In this document: positions 51,984 through 60,446 of the stretch, one piece after another
Position numbering within the stretch: position 1 is the first letter of the stretch
How the letters are laid out: each line of letters starts with the position of its first letter
Assembly (NCBI RefSeq): GCF_014198245.1
Contig: NZ_JACIHE010000022.1
Coordinates: 1-64,000, forward strand
DNA length: 64,000 nt
DNA from: Bradyrhizobium sp. cir1
GTDB taxonomy: Bacteria > Pseudomonadota > Alphaproteobacteria > Rhizobiales > Xanthobacteraceae
Reading direction: 5' to 3'
Notes under the pieces: generated by a model
What the model was told of the DNA's origin: nothing
Database searches by the model: none
The model's input: only the letters and a program-made list of their open reading frames with translations
Translations under genes and position numbers: made by a program

Positions 51984-52838
51984 ATGGCTAGATCAAGATG
52001 GCACCTTCTAAACCAGCTCGACAAGCTCCTCCCGGAGGGGCTGCTGGTGGATTCGGCCTGGCTCAAAAGCCACGGCTACTCCACCCAGCTTCAAAACCTG
52101 TACGTAAAGTCAGGCTGGCTCGAACAGCCCAGCCGAGGTGTCTTCCGGCGGCCGCGTGGCGCCCTAAGCTGGCAACAGGTCGTCATATCCCTACAGACCA
52201 TCCTCAACTATTCACCGCTTGTGGTTGGCGGGCGGACGGCGCTCGAACTGCAAGGCTATGCGCATTACCTTCCGCAATCGACGACGCGTGTTCATCTCTA
52301 TGGACCAAAGGCGCCGCCGCCCTGGGTTCAGAAGTTGCCGCTGTCCGTCAAGTTAATCTACCACAACGACCGGCGGCTCTTCGAAAACGAACCCGTTGCG
52401 AAAGGCATAAGCAGCGTCCGTTGGAATGTCGAAACTGGGAAGATGCTTGACGTCACGGCCTTTCGAGGAGGCGACGTAGCTCAACTGAACTGGGGACAAT
52501 GGGATTGGCCTTTGACCTTATCGACGCCTGAGCGCGCTGTCTTTGAGCTGCTCGACGAATTGCCCAACAATGAAAGTTTCGAGCAAGTCGATGCTCTACT
52601 TGGCGGCCTCGCCAATCTTCGGCCGGATCGCCTGCAGAAGCTCCTGCAAGATTGCGCGAGCGTGAAGGTCAAGCGTCTATTCTTCTACTTCGCCGACCGC
52701 CACAACCATGCCTGGCTCAAACGCCTCAGCAAAGAAACCGTCGACCTGGGCCACGGCAAACGTATGCTCGTTAGAGGTGGCGTCCTCGATCCTACCTATC
52801 AGATAACCGTCCCCGGAGACCTCAATGGCGTTCGCTGA
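51984..52838 (+). CDS. abiEi: Type IV antitoxin, AbiEi family
   Basis: 284 residues. The N-terminal winged helix reads LLPEGLLVDSAWLKSHGYS and LYVKSGWLEQPSRGVFRRP. The C-terminal domain (SLQTILNYSPLVVGGRTALEL, STPERAVFELLDELP) is the classical AbiEi C-domain that binds or counteracts the toxin. It represses the operon and neutralises AbiEii. It overlaps the toxin gene by 14 bp. Two inverted repeats precede it. Confidence 0.9.
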   Translation: MARSRWHLLNQLDKLLPEGLLVDSAWLKSHGYSTQLQNLYVKSGWLEQPSRGVFRRPRGALSWQQVVISLQTILNYSPLVVGGRTALELQGYAHYLPQSTTRVHLYGPKAPPPWVQKLPLSVKLIYHNDRRLFENEPVAKGISSVRWNVETGKMLDVTAFRGGDVAQLNWGQWDWPLTLSTPERAVFELLDELPNNESFEQVDALLGGLANLRPDRLQKLLQDCASVKVKRLFFYFADRHNHAWLKRLSKETVDLGHGKRMLVRGGVLDPTYQITVPGDLNGVR

Positions 52839-53736
52839 CGTTTACAAAAAACAGGTCGCACTTCTGCTGCGCGTTCTTCCGTTCGTCACCGAGGAAGAAT
52901 GCTTTGCCCTGAAAGGCGGCACCGCGATCAATCTGTTCGTCCGAGACATGCCCCGACTGTCTGTCGATATTGATCTTACTTATGTCCCCGTAGCGCCGCG
53001 AGCTGAATCCCTTGCCGACATAGACGCTGCGATGAAACGCATAGTCGTAAAGATCAAAGAGAAGATCCCAGGCGCGCACGTGCACGAGACTCAAAGAGAG
53101 GGGGCCACCGTCAAGCTTGTCGTTCGTTCCCAGAACGTCCAGATCAAGATTGAAGTTACGCCTGTGTTGCGCGGATGTGTCTTCGAGCCCGCTCTAACCG
53201 CCGCGCGGCCCGCCGTCGAAAACGAGTTTGGGTTTGCAGAGACCCGCACGGTCTCCTTCGCCGATCTCTATGCCGGTAAGATCGTTGCCGCGCTGGATCG
53301 ACAGCATCCCCGCGATTTGTTCGATGTTCGCGACCTGCTGGCGAACGAAGGCATTACGGATGAGATACGCAAGGCGTTCATCGTCTACCTATTAAGTCAC
53401 GACCGTCCAATGTCCGAGGTCCTTGCGTCCCCCCAGAAAGATATCAGCGATGAATTCCTTCACGGCTTTGAAGGCATGACCGACAAGCCCGTATCAAAGG
53501 ACGAACTGATAACGGCGCGTAAGAAGCTTGTTGATGAGATCGTTGGCAAGATGCCGGCCGATCACCGAAAATTCCTGGTGTCGTTCGAGAGAGGGCAACC
53601 GGATTGGGGTCTCCTCGGCGTGCCCGACGCGGCCAATCTACCAGCCGTCAAATGGCGCCAGCAGAACCTCGACAAGCTCACGAAGGAGCGCCGCACCCAA
53701 CTCGTGGAGGCTCTTGAAAAGGTGCTGTTCAATTAA
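52825..53736 (+). CDS. abiEii: AbiEii nucleotidyltransferase toxin
   Basis: 303 residues, DNA-polymerase-beta-type nucleotidyltransferase. The motif FALKGGTAINLFVRDMPR followed by LSVDIDLTYVP (Asp pair) is complete, and the later block SFADLYAGKIVAALDRQHPRD is the second family signature. Such toxins modify tRNA acceptor ends and stop growth on phage infection. Coupled to the antitoxin gene by overlap, so the pair looks functional. Confidence 0.9.
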   Translation: MAFADVYKKQVALLLRVLPFVTEEECFALKGGTAINLFVRDMPRLSVDIDLTYVPVAPRAESLADIDAAMKRIVVKIKEKIPGAHVHETQREGATVKLVVRSQNVQIKIEVTPVLRGCVFEPALTAARPAVENEFGFAETRTVSFADLYAGKIVAALDRQHPRDLFDVRDLLANEGITDEIRKAFIVYLLSHDRPMSEVLASPQKDISDEFLHGFEGMTDKPVSKDELITARKKLVDEIVGKMPADHRKFLVSFERGQPDWGLLGVPDAANLPAVKWRQQNLDKLTKERRTQLVEALEKVLFN

Positions 53737-53888
53737 GTGGTACTTTAGGTTATCCGTGTCATTAGGGGATTGATTTTATTGTACTTTGCTGGAATCTCTT
53801 TTGACCAGAATGCGGACGTTACTACCTCCGCGACAAGCTGCCTTAAGTTGTCCTTCTTTCCTTTCTCAATCCGATTTGGTCTTATGGA

Positions 53889-54467
53889 ATGGCCACAGAA
53901 GCGGACACCTGCCGAAAATTCGTTGTACCCAAACTTCAAAGTGCGGGTTGGGATAGCGATCCTCACTCCATCGCCGAGCAGCGGACGATTACAGACGGCC
54001 GTGTCGTTCCGGTCGGGAAAGGCTTCATCCGCAAGCCACCGAAGCGAGTTGATTACCTTCTGCGCTACATGCGCGATTTTCCGCTTGCAGTGGTCGAGGC
54101 CAAAGCGGCCTACAAGACCGCTGCCGATGCCGTCCAGCAGGCCCGCACTTACGCTGAAATGCTCGGCCTCGCATTCGCTTATGCGACCAACGGGCATGAC
54201 ATCATTGAAATCGACTATTTCACCGGCAAGGAAACCCACGTCACAGACTACGCAACGCCCCAAGAGCTTTGGGCGCGTTATCAAGCAGGACAAGGCCTCG
54301 GAAAAGTCGAGGTCGGCGAGCGACTCCTGACTCCGTTCAATCACACCGGCGGTAAAGACGAGCGATACTATCAACAGATCGCCATCAACCGCACGGTTGA
54401 AGCGATCCTCAAGGGCCACGAGCGCCTCCTGCTCACAATGAACATCATCGCAGACGGCAAGTATTAA
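53889..54467 (+). CDS. HsdR-like nuclease domain, truncated before the ATPase
   Basis: 192 residues. They match the N-terminal nuclease part of type I restriction subunit R: CRKFVVPKLQSAGWDSDPH, then KRVDYLLRYMRDFPLAVVEA (Asp and ExK of the nuclease), TAADAVQQARTYAEMLGL, and QQIAINRTVEAILKGHERLL. The match ends at LLTM, just where the P-loop should start. The sequence then reads NIIADGKY and stops. No HsdS/HsdM is present. It is either a stand-alone nuclease remnant or a decayed gene. Confidence 0.65.
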   Translation: MATEADTCRKFVVPKLQSAGWDSDPHSIAEQRTITDGRVVPVGKGFIRKPPKRVDYLLRYMRDFPLAVVEAKAAYKTAADAVQQARTYAEMLGLAFAYATNGHDIIEIDYFTGKETHVTDYATPQELWARYQAGQGLGKVEVGERLLTPFNHTGGKDERYYQQIAINRTVEAILKGHERLLLTMNIIADGKY

Positions 54468-54651
54468 GCAGGCGCCGTACCCAAAAGTATCGAAGCGCTG
54501 AGGGCTGATTATTCGATTGCGTCGCGGAATCTCCCTCGTCTAGAATCGAGTTGGGAATATGTGGGAATGTCTTGCAATGCATTCGCCCTGCAAGAGGATT
54601 TTTGAGAAGTGCTCATTGCACGCGTGCTAGTCTGTTGCAGGGGTAATGATC
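54468..54651. other. Region before the integrase
   Basis: Short non-coding segment between the HsdR stub and the integrase. I see no att-like tRNA sequence here. Confidence 0.35.
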
Positions 54652-55851
54652 ATGTCAGTCCGCAAGCGCAGTTGGAAAAACGCCGACGGTACGGAAACGA
54701 CGGTCTGGGTGGCCGACGTTGCCGACGCCACCGGTCATCGCGAACGGCGCCAGTTCGACAGCCGCAAGGAAGCCGATGCTTTCCGGATTGCTACGGAAGG
54801 GCAGATGCTCGCCGGAACGTTCCGGGGTGACGCCGCGAAGTTCACGGTCAAGGACGCCGCTGTTGCTTTTCTCGACTACTGCGAGGGCCGACGCCAGCGA
54901 CGCGAACGCATGACGACCAAGAACTACAAGGTGATGGAAGGTCACGTCTACAATTACATCTGTCCAGATCCGAAGCGCCACGAGGGCAAGAAGCGCGTCG
55001 CGCGTCTCAAGTTGTTCGACGGCGGCATCAAGATGTCGAATTTGCGGACCCGTGTCGTGACAGATTTTCGGGACCGCCTTCGGGAAGCCGGTGTCACGGT
55101 CGTTACCACCCGCAAAATCTTGAGCACCCTGCAACAGATTGTCGGTAACGCCGTCAGCCTTGATTGGGTCGCGATCAATGTTGCGAAAGGCGTGAAGGTA
55201 ATCGGTCGGCGCGAAGAGGGCGCTCGAAAGGTCGTGCCGCCCAGCAAAGAAGCAATTCGCGCATTGCTGGCGGTTGCCGACCAGGATTTTAGAGTGAAAC
55301 TTGCGTTCGCCAGTGCGACCGGCATCAGGGCGGGCGAGTTGCACGCGCTACGCTGGCATCACCTTGATCTTGCCAAAGCCGAGGTAACGATCGAAACCCG
55401 GGTGGATTCCTATGGTGACGAGGATGTCACCAAGACAGCCGCCGGCATGAGGACGATCCCCTTGTCGCAGCAGCTTGTCCTCATGCTCAAGGAATGGAAG
55501 CTGCGTACCAAGCGCAAGAAGGCCGAGGACCTCGTCTTCCCGAACAAGCGCGGCTGGTACACGAGCCACGACAATATGGTGAAGCGCAAGTTCCTTCCCC
55601 TGTTCGACCTCGTTGAGGAAAAGTACAAGAAGGAAGGACTGAACGCGCCGCCACCCGAGCGCTTCAACTGGCACGCCTTGCGACATTTCGCGGTGTCATG
55701 CTGGATCGAGGCCGATCTGAAACCCAAGACGGTTCAGACCTTTGCCGGCCATAGCAGCCTTCAGGTCACGATGGACCGCTACGGTCACCTGTTCAAGTCG
55801 GACGACCATAAGAGGGCAATGGATGCCATTGCCGATAACATGTTTGGATAG
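54652..55851 (+). CDS. int: Tyrosine site-specific integrase
   Basis: About 399 residues. The N-terminal arm-binding domain (SVRKRSWKNADGTETTVWV) is typical of alpha-proteobacterial island integrases. The catalytic domain has the first Arg in ATGIRAGELHALRWH (near 223), HxxR in FNWHALRHFAV (near 340), the second His in FAGHSSLQVT and the nucleophile Tyr in MDRYGHLF (near 375). The ATG at 54652 has AGGGG 8 nt before. An ATG two codons up has none at proper distance. It should recombine the tRNA-fMet sites at the island ends, although unusually it is in the middle of the island. Confidence 0.92.
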   Translation: MSVRKRSWKNADGTETTVWVADVADATGHRERRQFDSRKEADAFRIATEGQMLAGTFRGDAAKFTVKDAAVAFLDYCEGRRQRRERMTTKNYKVMEGHVYNYICPDPKRHEGKKRVARLKLFDGGIKMSNLRTRVVTDFRDRLREAGVTVVTTRKILSTLQQIVGNAVSLDWVAINVAKGVKVIGRREEGARKVVPPSKEAIRALLAVADQDFRVKLAFASATGIRAGELHALRWHHLDLAKAEVTIETRVDSYGDEDVTKTAAGMRTIPLSQQLVLMLKEWKLRTKRKKAEDLVFPNKRGWYTSHDNMVKRKFLPLFDLVEEKYKKEGLNAPPPERFNWHALRHFAVSCWIEADLKPKTVQTFAGHSSLQVTMDRYGHLFKSDDHKRAMDAIADNMFG

Positions 55852-55864
55852 GTGGTTCTCCGCC

Positions 55865-56764
55865 TTAACTCTTCAGCCAATCGGTAACCAATCTGACTAC
55901 CGGCTTACGACGCAGAAAGACGAGCAAAGTGTAGCCGTTCCACCAAGCATGCCATTGGAAGACGACACTTTGACCATCAACCAATAGGCTCTCGTTTCCA
56001 TCGCACGGGCGGCCTATGTCCCTTGCCGCAACCCACGGGTGGCCTGTATGGATGGTTGGGGGAATGTCGATTTCGACATACCGCTTGTTAAATGCGGGTG
56101 AACCGACCGAACGCCAGATTCCCAGCACCCGGTTGCCCTCCTGATCAATCGCGTTCGCCGGATAGTAAAGGAGCAACGCGAGAGCCTCATCTTGCTCCTC
56201 GACAAAACGCCAAGCCGTCGCTTGCTTAGACGCGCCATGTTGCTCGGCAAGTTTGAAGACCGCTGGGAAGTTTGGCTGATAGTCTCGGGCGAGGGATCGA
56301 AACCGACTTCCCTGAAAGATGGTCTCGGATCCGAAAAAGTTGGCCTCAATTTCAAAGAGGGCTCTAGCGTCCGGCGACAGCGACTCACCATCGTCAAGAT
56401 AGGCGAGATCAACCGCATGCCAGGGCATCACCTGATGGCCCAGTTCATGGGCCTTTACGAAAAGCTCGCGACCGTTGCGCGGATCAGGCGGGATGTAAGT
56501 CTCGCGCGTTCTAATGTCTGCGATGCCACGAATCTTCTGCATCGCGCTCCGAAAAAAGCCCTTTGCCTTCTCCGGAAGGGTCTTCAGGAAGCCTTCGTCC
56601 GGCAATTCCGCGATATTGGTGACTTTGGCGATTTCAAACAAGCGGTCGATTGGCGTCGGCAACACGCCTTCGGCATTAGCCTCTCGTACAAGCTTCCGAA
56701 CGAGATCGGAAATTCTCGACTCCGACTCGGGCCTTACCGCGATCCTCTGTTTCGGTAAGGCCAT
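55865..56764 (-). CDS. ImmA/IrrE-family metallopeptidase
   Basis: 299 residues. The zinc motif KAHELGH (His106, Glu107, His110) is followed by EIEANFFGSE, whose Glu is the third ligand, as in IrrE/ImmA. The C-terminal 100 residues are a separate beta-rich domain, perhaps a sensor as in IrrE. These peptidases cut XRE repressors after a stress or DNA signal. It follows its XRE partner by 10 bp and is divergent to the ubiquitin-like operon, so it is the likely trigger that switches that operon on. Confidence 0.88.
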   Translation of the reverse strand: MALPKQRIAVRPESESRISDLVRKLVREANAEGVLPTPIDRLFEIAKVTNIAELPDEGFLKTLPEKAKGFFRSAMQKIRGIADIRTRETYIPPDPRNGRELFVKAHELGHQVMPWHAVDLAYLDDGESLSPDARALFEIEANFFGSETIFQGSRFRSLARDYQPNFPAVFKLAEQHGASKQATAWRFVEEQDEALALLLYYPANAIDQEGNRVLGIWRSVGSPAFNKRYVEIDIPPTIHTGHPWVAARDIGRPCDGNESLLVDGQSVVFQWHAWWNGYTLLVFLRRKPVVRLVTDWLKS

Positions 56765-56774
56765 TCGCTTTGCC

Positions 56775-57125
56775 TCACTTCTTGTTATTAAAACGTAGGA
56801 ACTGGATATATTTCACCACCTGTTCCTCTTCGTCAGGCGACAAATTCGCCGTCATGAGTGCTGACTGGACCGCACTCGGATTTAGGCGTGGTTTACCATC
56901 GGCGCGCTCCGTCTTCTGCAAATAGCCGGCCTCGCGCATGAGATCGGTGTAGGGGACTTTGTAGAACTCAGCCAAGGCCTGCAGTTTGTCCGGTGATGGT
57001 TTCGACGCGTCACCACGTTCCAATTGCGACAAATAGGTATTGGAAATGCGGGTGGCGTCCTCCACCTCCCGCAGGCTGTGCCCACGCACCAAACGTATTT
57101 CGCGGAGTGTTTTGGAAAGACTCAC
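56775..57125 (-). CDS. XRE-family repressor of the divergent ubiquitin-like operon
   Basis: About 116 residues. The helix-turn-helix domain is TLREIRLVRGHSLREVEDA, TRISNTYLSQLERGD and LQALAEFYKVPYTDLM. The C-terminal part (AVQSALMTANLSPDEEEQV) may be the segment cut by the ImmA-like protease. I chose the GTG at 57125 (GGGAGAAG just upstream) and not the TTG at 57188, because the latter would put the operator palindrome inside the coding sequence. First gene of the XRE-ImmA pair. Confidence 0.82.
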   Translation of the reverse strand: MSLSKTLREIRLVRGHSLREVEDATRISNTYLSQLERGDASKPSPDKLQALAEFYKVPYTDLMREAGYLQKTERADGKPRLNPSAVQSALMTANLSPDEEEQVVKYIQFLRFNNKK

Positions 57126-57162
57126 GACTTCTCCCACGTTCAAGTCTTTGATTTGGCTCAGT

Positions 57163-57230
57163 TTGCCCGAAATATCGGGCAATGGCAACTATTATTTGAC
57201 TCGATCGGGCAGTGCATGATATATCGGGCG
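57163..57230. promoter_or_regulatory. Divergent promoter with four TCGGGCA operator half-sites
   Basis: A perfect palindrome TTGCCCGA-N4-TCGGGCAA (57163-57182) is followed by two single half-sites, TCGGGCA (57205-57211) and TCGGGCG (57224-57230). They overlap a promoter for the operon, TTGACT (57196) - 18 nt - TATATC (57220). Likely binding sites of the XRE repressor, controlling both directions. Confidence 0.6.
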
Positions 57231-57290
57231 TACATTGCGCACTATTATTCGCGGAGCGCACAATACCACGCAATCCTGGAGACGATAAAA

Positions 57291-57902
57291 ATGACCGACC
57301 AAACTCAAGACTCGCCGCCGAATGTCCTCGCCGCGTCGGTTCCTACGGCCAGCGGCGGCCCGGAGCAGGCGCGGAACGACCTCGAGCTATTCATTCACGT
57401 ATCAGGTCTCAAGCCCGACGTGGTGCTCGCCACGGCCGAGGAAACCCTGCGCGACGTATTGGGCCGCATTCAGACCGTGGAATCGCTAGAAGGATATCAC
57501 CTCTTTGTTGGCGAGTGCACCGAATCCCTGACAGAGGCGGTCGAGATCGATGATGGTGTCGACGAGCACGCCGCAGTCGACATAGACCTGAAGCTATCCG
57601 TGCTCGATCTCGAGCGACACCGTCACGTCCACGCACACAAGTGCCACCGTATCGCGGTGGAGGTGAATTTCAGCAACCAGACGAAAAAACACAGGTTCGC
57701 TCCGAATACGACAGTTGCAGTCGTCACCGACTGGGCTAGGTCGAAATTTCCGATCGATGCCGCGCTGGCCGGCGAATACGTGTTGCAGCTCTGCAAGAGC
57801 ACCGTCCAGCCACGTTCGACGGAACACCTTGGTGATATCGTGCCGGCAGGCACCTGCTCGATCTGTTTTGATCTCGTCAAGGAAGTAACGCCAAAGGGCT
57901 GA
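57291..57902 (+). CDS. Ubiquitin-like protein with two beta-grasp domains (BilA-like)
   Basis: 203 residues. After a polar N-terminus of about 30 residues, two beta-grasp units follow: one from LELFIHVSGLKPDVVLATA with TLRDVLGRI, and one from CHRIAVEVNFSNQTKKHRF with TTVAVVTDWARSKFPID and YVLQLCKST. The protein ends ...TPKG, so a Gly is the very last residue and needs no processing before E1 activation. Two fused ubiquitin folds are the layout of ISG15 and of bacterial BilA. GGAGA lies 8 nt before the ATG. First gene of the five-gene unit. Only 4 bp separate it from the E2-like gene. Confidence 0.75.
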   Translation: MTDQTQDSPPNVLAASVPTASGGPEQARNDLELFIHVSGLKPDVVLATAEETLRDVLGRIQTVESLEGYHLFVGECTESLTEAVEIDDGVDEHAAVDIDLKLSVLDLERHRHVHAHKCHRIAVEVNFSNQTKKHRFAPNTTVAVVTDWARSKFPIDAALAGEYVLQLCKSTVQPRSTEHLGDIVPAGTCSICFDLVKEVTPKG

Positions 57903-57906
57903 TCGC

Positions 57907-58407
57907 ATGCTACCACCCGATCAGCGCCTCTTCGAAGCCGACCTACAGTCCACGGAATACCGCGACGGGGCAGCGAAAGGTCTATGGGGGCAGGTCGCCA
58001 CGGCTGACCTGCCCGAGGCGACGGCGTGGCCCCAAGTCTATTTCTGGATGGCTGCGGCAAAGCGGGTTGGCGCGCCCGACCGCTACCATGTAGCGCTTGA
58101 CGTGAAGGGCTATCGAGCAGCTTCACCAACGGGTTGCTTTTGGGACCCTCTTACAAGGACCACGCTTGATCTGAGCCAGTGGCCAAAGGGCAAGCCGGAT
58201 AGCCGGTTCTCCGTCGTGTTTAGAACCACCGGTTTTTCTTTCCAGGGGCGGGCCTTCTACCACCCCTATGACCGGGCACCCATGTCCGATCACCCCCAAT
58301 GGAAGGCGGAATTGCCGCACCTTATGTGGACGAGTTCCCACACGATCGTTGACTATCTGGAAGAATTTCAATCGCTGCTGATGAGCGAGGACTACCTTGG
58401 CATCTGA
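57907..58407 (+). CDS. E2-like protein of the ubiquitin-like system (BilB-like)
   Basis: 166 residues. The pattern YHVALDVKGYRAASPTGCFWD, SRFSVVFRTTGFSF and RAFYHPYDRAPMSDH followed by a last helix (HTIVDYLEEFQSLLMS) fits a compact UBC-like fold. The only cysteine is Cys77, which lies earlier than the catalytic Cys of classical E2 enzymes. So it is either a variant active site or a non-catalytic E2. Its stop overlaps the JAMM gene by 11 bp. The call rests partly on the operon order, since the sequence itself is divergent. Confidence 0.65.
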   Translation: MLPPDQRLFEADLQSTEYRDGAAKGLWGQVATADLPEATAWPQVYFWMAAAKRVGAPDRYHVALDVKGYRAASPTGCFWDPLTRTTLDLSQWPKGKPDSRFSVVFRTTGFSFQGRAFYHPYDRAPMSDHPQWKAELPHLMWTSSHTIVDYLEEFQSLLMSEDYLGI

Positions 58408-58894
58408 CGCAGATATCAAGACCATCAATTTGCCCATACTGTTGTGGGCGAATGTCATCCGCGATCTGCGTCGTCGCGGCGGCGGTGTGCGCGAAAGCGG
58501 CGCATTTTTGCTCGGCCGTCTCGATAATGACCATCCTCGCGTGACATCCTACCTTTGCTATGACGATGTCGATGCGGACGCTTATCAACTCGGCGCCATC
58601 GCCTTCCACGCCTCGGGCTGTGCCGCCCTCTGGCAATATTGCCGTGAGCACCAAGTACAGTTGCTGATCGATGTTCATACCCATCCAGGCCAGGATGTTC
58701 GACAGAGCTACATCGATATCCGCAACCCTACTTTACCGGTCGTGGGCCATACCGCGATGATCGTTCCCTACTTCGCGAATACGTCATGGTGGTCGCTCAA
58801 GCAGATCGGTGTCTATGAGTATCGCGGGGGATTCAACTGGCGTACGCATTTGGCGGCCGCGCGCAACAGGCGCGTCAAACTCTCACTCTGGTGA
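58397..58894 (+). CDS. JAMM/MPN+ isopeptidase (BilC-like)
   Basis: 165 residues. The full zinc-peptidase motif is present: Glu33 in RESGAFLLGRL, then VHTHPGQDVRQSYID giving His94-x-His96-x7-Ser104-x2-Asp107. Such enzymes process or remove ubiquitin-like proteins. It starts at a TTG (GAGGA upstream) inside the 3' end of the E2-like gene, so translation is coupled. In a system whose ubiquitin already ends in Gly, it would act mostly as deconjugase. Confidence 0.88.
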   Translation: MASDADIKTINLPILLWANVIRDLRRRGGGVRESGAFLLGRLDNDHPRVTSYLCYDDVDADAYQLGAIAFHASGCAALWQYCREHQVQLLIDVHTHPGQDVRQSYIDIRNPTLPVVGHTAMIVPYFANTSWWSLKQIGVYEYRGGFNWRTHLAAARNRRVKLSLW

Positions 58895-58902
58895 AATAAC
58901 GC

Positions 58903-60297
58903 ATGGCTCCATTCGACGGAGAAATCTCCCGAATATCGAAGCTTTTCATTGATCTTGAACAGGCCGACACTGATGCCGTGCTCAGGCGTCGGCAGACTTA
59001 CATGGTCGCGCTTAACTGCGGCGATGATGTCGCCCCATCCTACACGTTACAACTCGCCGTACTGACGGCGGCCATCATCGGAATACGATGTTTCCCCGGA
59101 GCAATCCGGGCCGTCGTTTCTCCAGTGCTGGCTGCAGCACCCCTTCGAGTTTGGCCTTGGCTCGGCCTCAGCTTCGGACAAGCGCTCGCGCAAATAATTG
59201 GCCCTGACGCCGTCGCGGCCGAAGTGCCCATAGCATCCCGCGTATTGGTCTTTGGCGCCGCGGCGGAAACGAAGGGCGCTTTGCGTGTGACATTCGATGG
59301 GTGGACGGCGAAGGCCGGCCCGGCCGATAAGGTTATGCGATTGTCAGAACGCCAGTATTTTTCGGCAGTCGGGATTCTCGCCGCCTCACTGGCGATGTCC
59401 GAACTATTTCTCTCTTTTGCCGGAATAGACCTTCTCGCAACACGCCGGCCCGTCGGTCTCTCCTTGTGGCGACCCGATTTGCCGATCGATCATCCCGATG
59501 CATTGGGGCTACCCGTCAGTTTTCTGCCGCGCAGCTTTTGGCTTTTGGGTTTGGGCCATCTCGGTAATGCATATCTATGGGCACTTGCGACTTTGCCTTA
59601 CGCCAGACCGACGGACGCTGACTTTGCCCTCTTCGATTTCGACAAGGTCATAAAGGACAACGTCGAGACTGGCGTTCTCTTCGAGACGGGCTTCGTCAAC
59701 AAGTTCAAGCCACACGCATGTGATATTTGGCTTAACCGGCATGGCTTCCAGCAAGTGCGGCTAGTCGAACGAAGGTTCGATGCCTCGTTCAGGCTTCAGG
59801 GCGATGAGCCCACGCTAGCGCTTTGCGGCTTTGACACCAATCCAGCGCGACGTGACCTTCCCAACGGAGGGTTTGCCCGTGTAATCGAAAGCGGCCTTGG
59901 CGGTACCGCGAACAACTTCGATACGATCAGCTTCCACACGCTCCCCAATCCTCGCAGCCCCGACGATCTGTGGCCAGACCAAACGAAGGCAGAGCTAGCA
60001 AAGATCGAAGCCGAGCAAGAGCGTGTTGCTAGCGAAAATTGCGGCTATCAGAAGCTCGCGCAGGACATTTGCGGCCGCCGAGATCTCGCGGGCAAGTCCG
60101 TAGCAGTCCCTTTTGTGGGCACCACCGCCGCGAGCCTGGTGGTCGGCGAAGCGGTCAAACTTCTACATGACGGCCCCGCCTACCATGGCATCAAGTTGAG
60201 CCTCGGCGATCTGGCCAGGGTTCGTACCATCAGGAACGGCAACTATAGCGCCCTTGATACAGCGGCGATCGCGTCCATCGAGCGCAATCCACTCTAA
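58903..60297 (+). CDS. E1-like ThiF-family activating enzyme (BilD-like)
   Basis: 464 residues. An N-terminal domain of about 200 residues (no known motif) is followed by the adenylation domain: LLGLGHLGNAYLWAL (GxGxxG at 216-221), FALFDFDKVIKDNVETG and a C-terminal block VPFVGTTAASLVVGEAVKL. A candidate catalytic Cys is Cys380 in SENCGYQKLA. It would adenylate the C-terminal Gly of the ubiquitin-like protein and hand it over as thioester. The ATG is 8 bp behind the JAMM gene. Last of the four genes with Bil order. Confidence 0.8.
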   Translation: MAPFDGEISRISKLFIDLEQADTDAVLRRRQTYMVALNCGDDVAPSYTLQLAVLTAAIIGIRCFPGAIRAVVSPVLAAAPLRVWPWLGLSFGQALAQIIGPDAVAAEVPIASRVLVFGAAAETKGALRVTFDGWTAKAGPADKVMRLSERQYFSAVGILAASLAMSELFLSFAGIDLLATRRPVGLSLWRPDLPIDHPDALGLPVSFLPRSFWLLGLGHLGNAYLWALATLPYARPTDADFALFDFDKVIKDNVETGVLFETGFVNKFKPHACDIWLNRHGFQQVRLVERRFDASFRLQGDEPTLALCGFDTNPARRDLPNGGFARVIESGLGGTANNFDTISFHTLPNPRSPDDLWPDQTKAELAKIEAEQERVASENCGYQKLAQDICGRRDLAGKSVAVPFVGTTAASLVVGEAVKLLHDGPAYHGIKLSLGDLARVRTIRNGNYSALDTAAIASIERNPL

Positions 60298-60446
60298 TCC
60301 TTGCCAAAGGTGATCTGCCTGGCTCTTGACCGCGAATGCGTGCCTTGCCGGCAGTCTGCACCACGACATGGGACACGATCATCGACGCGTAGAGATCGAA
60401 TGTATACCCTCGTAAACTAGTCAGCGAGTCGCCGGAAAGTTCGCCA
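60298..60446. other. Gap between the E1-like and TIR genes
   Basis: 149 bp without a clear terminator. The TIR gene may have its own promoter or be read through. Confidence 0.4.

Noticed and set aside
57126..57188. Start of the XRE gene at the upstream TTG
   Set aside because: It would place the operator palindrome inside the coding sequence. The GTG at 57125 has GGGAGAAG and agrees with the HTH domain start.
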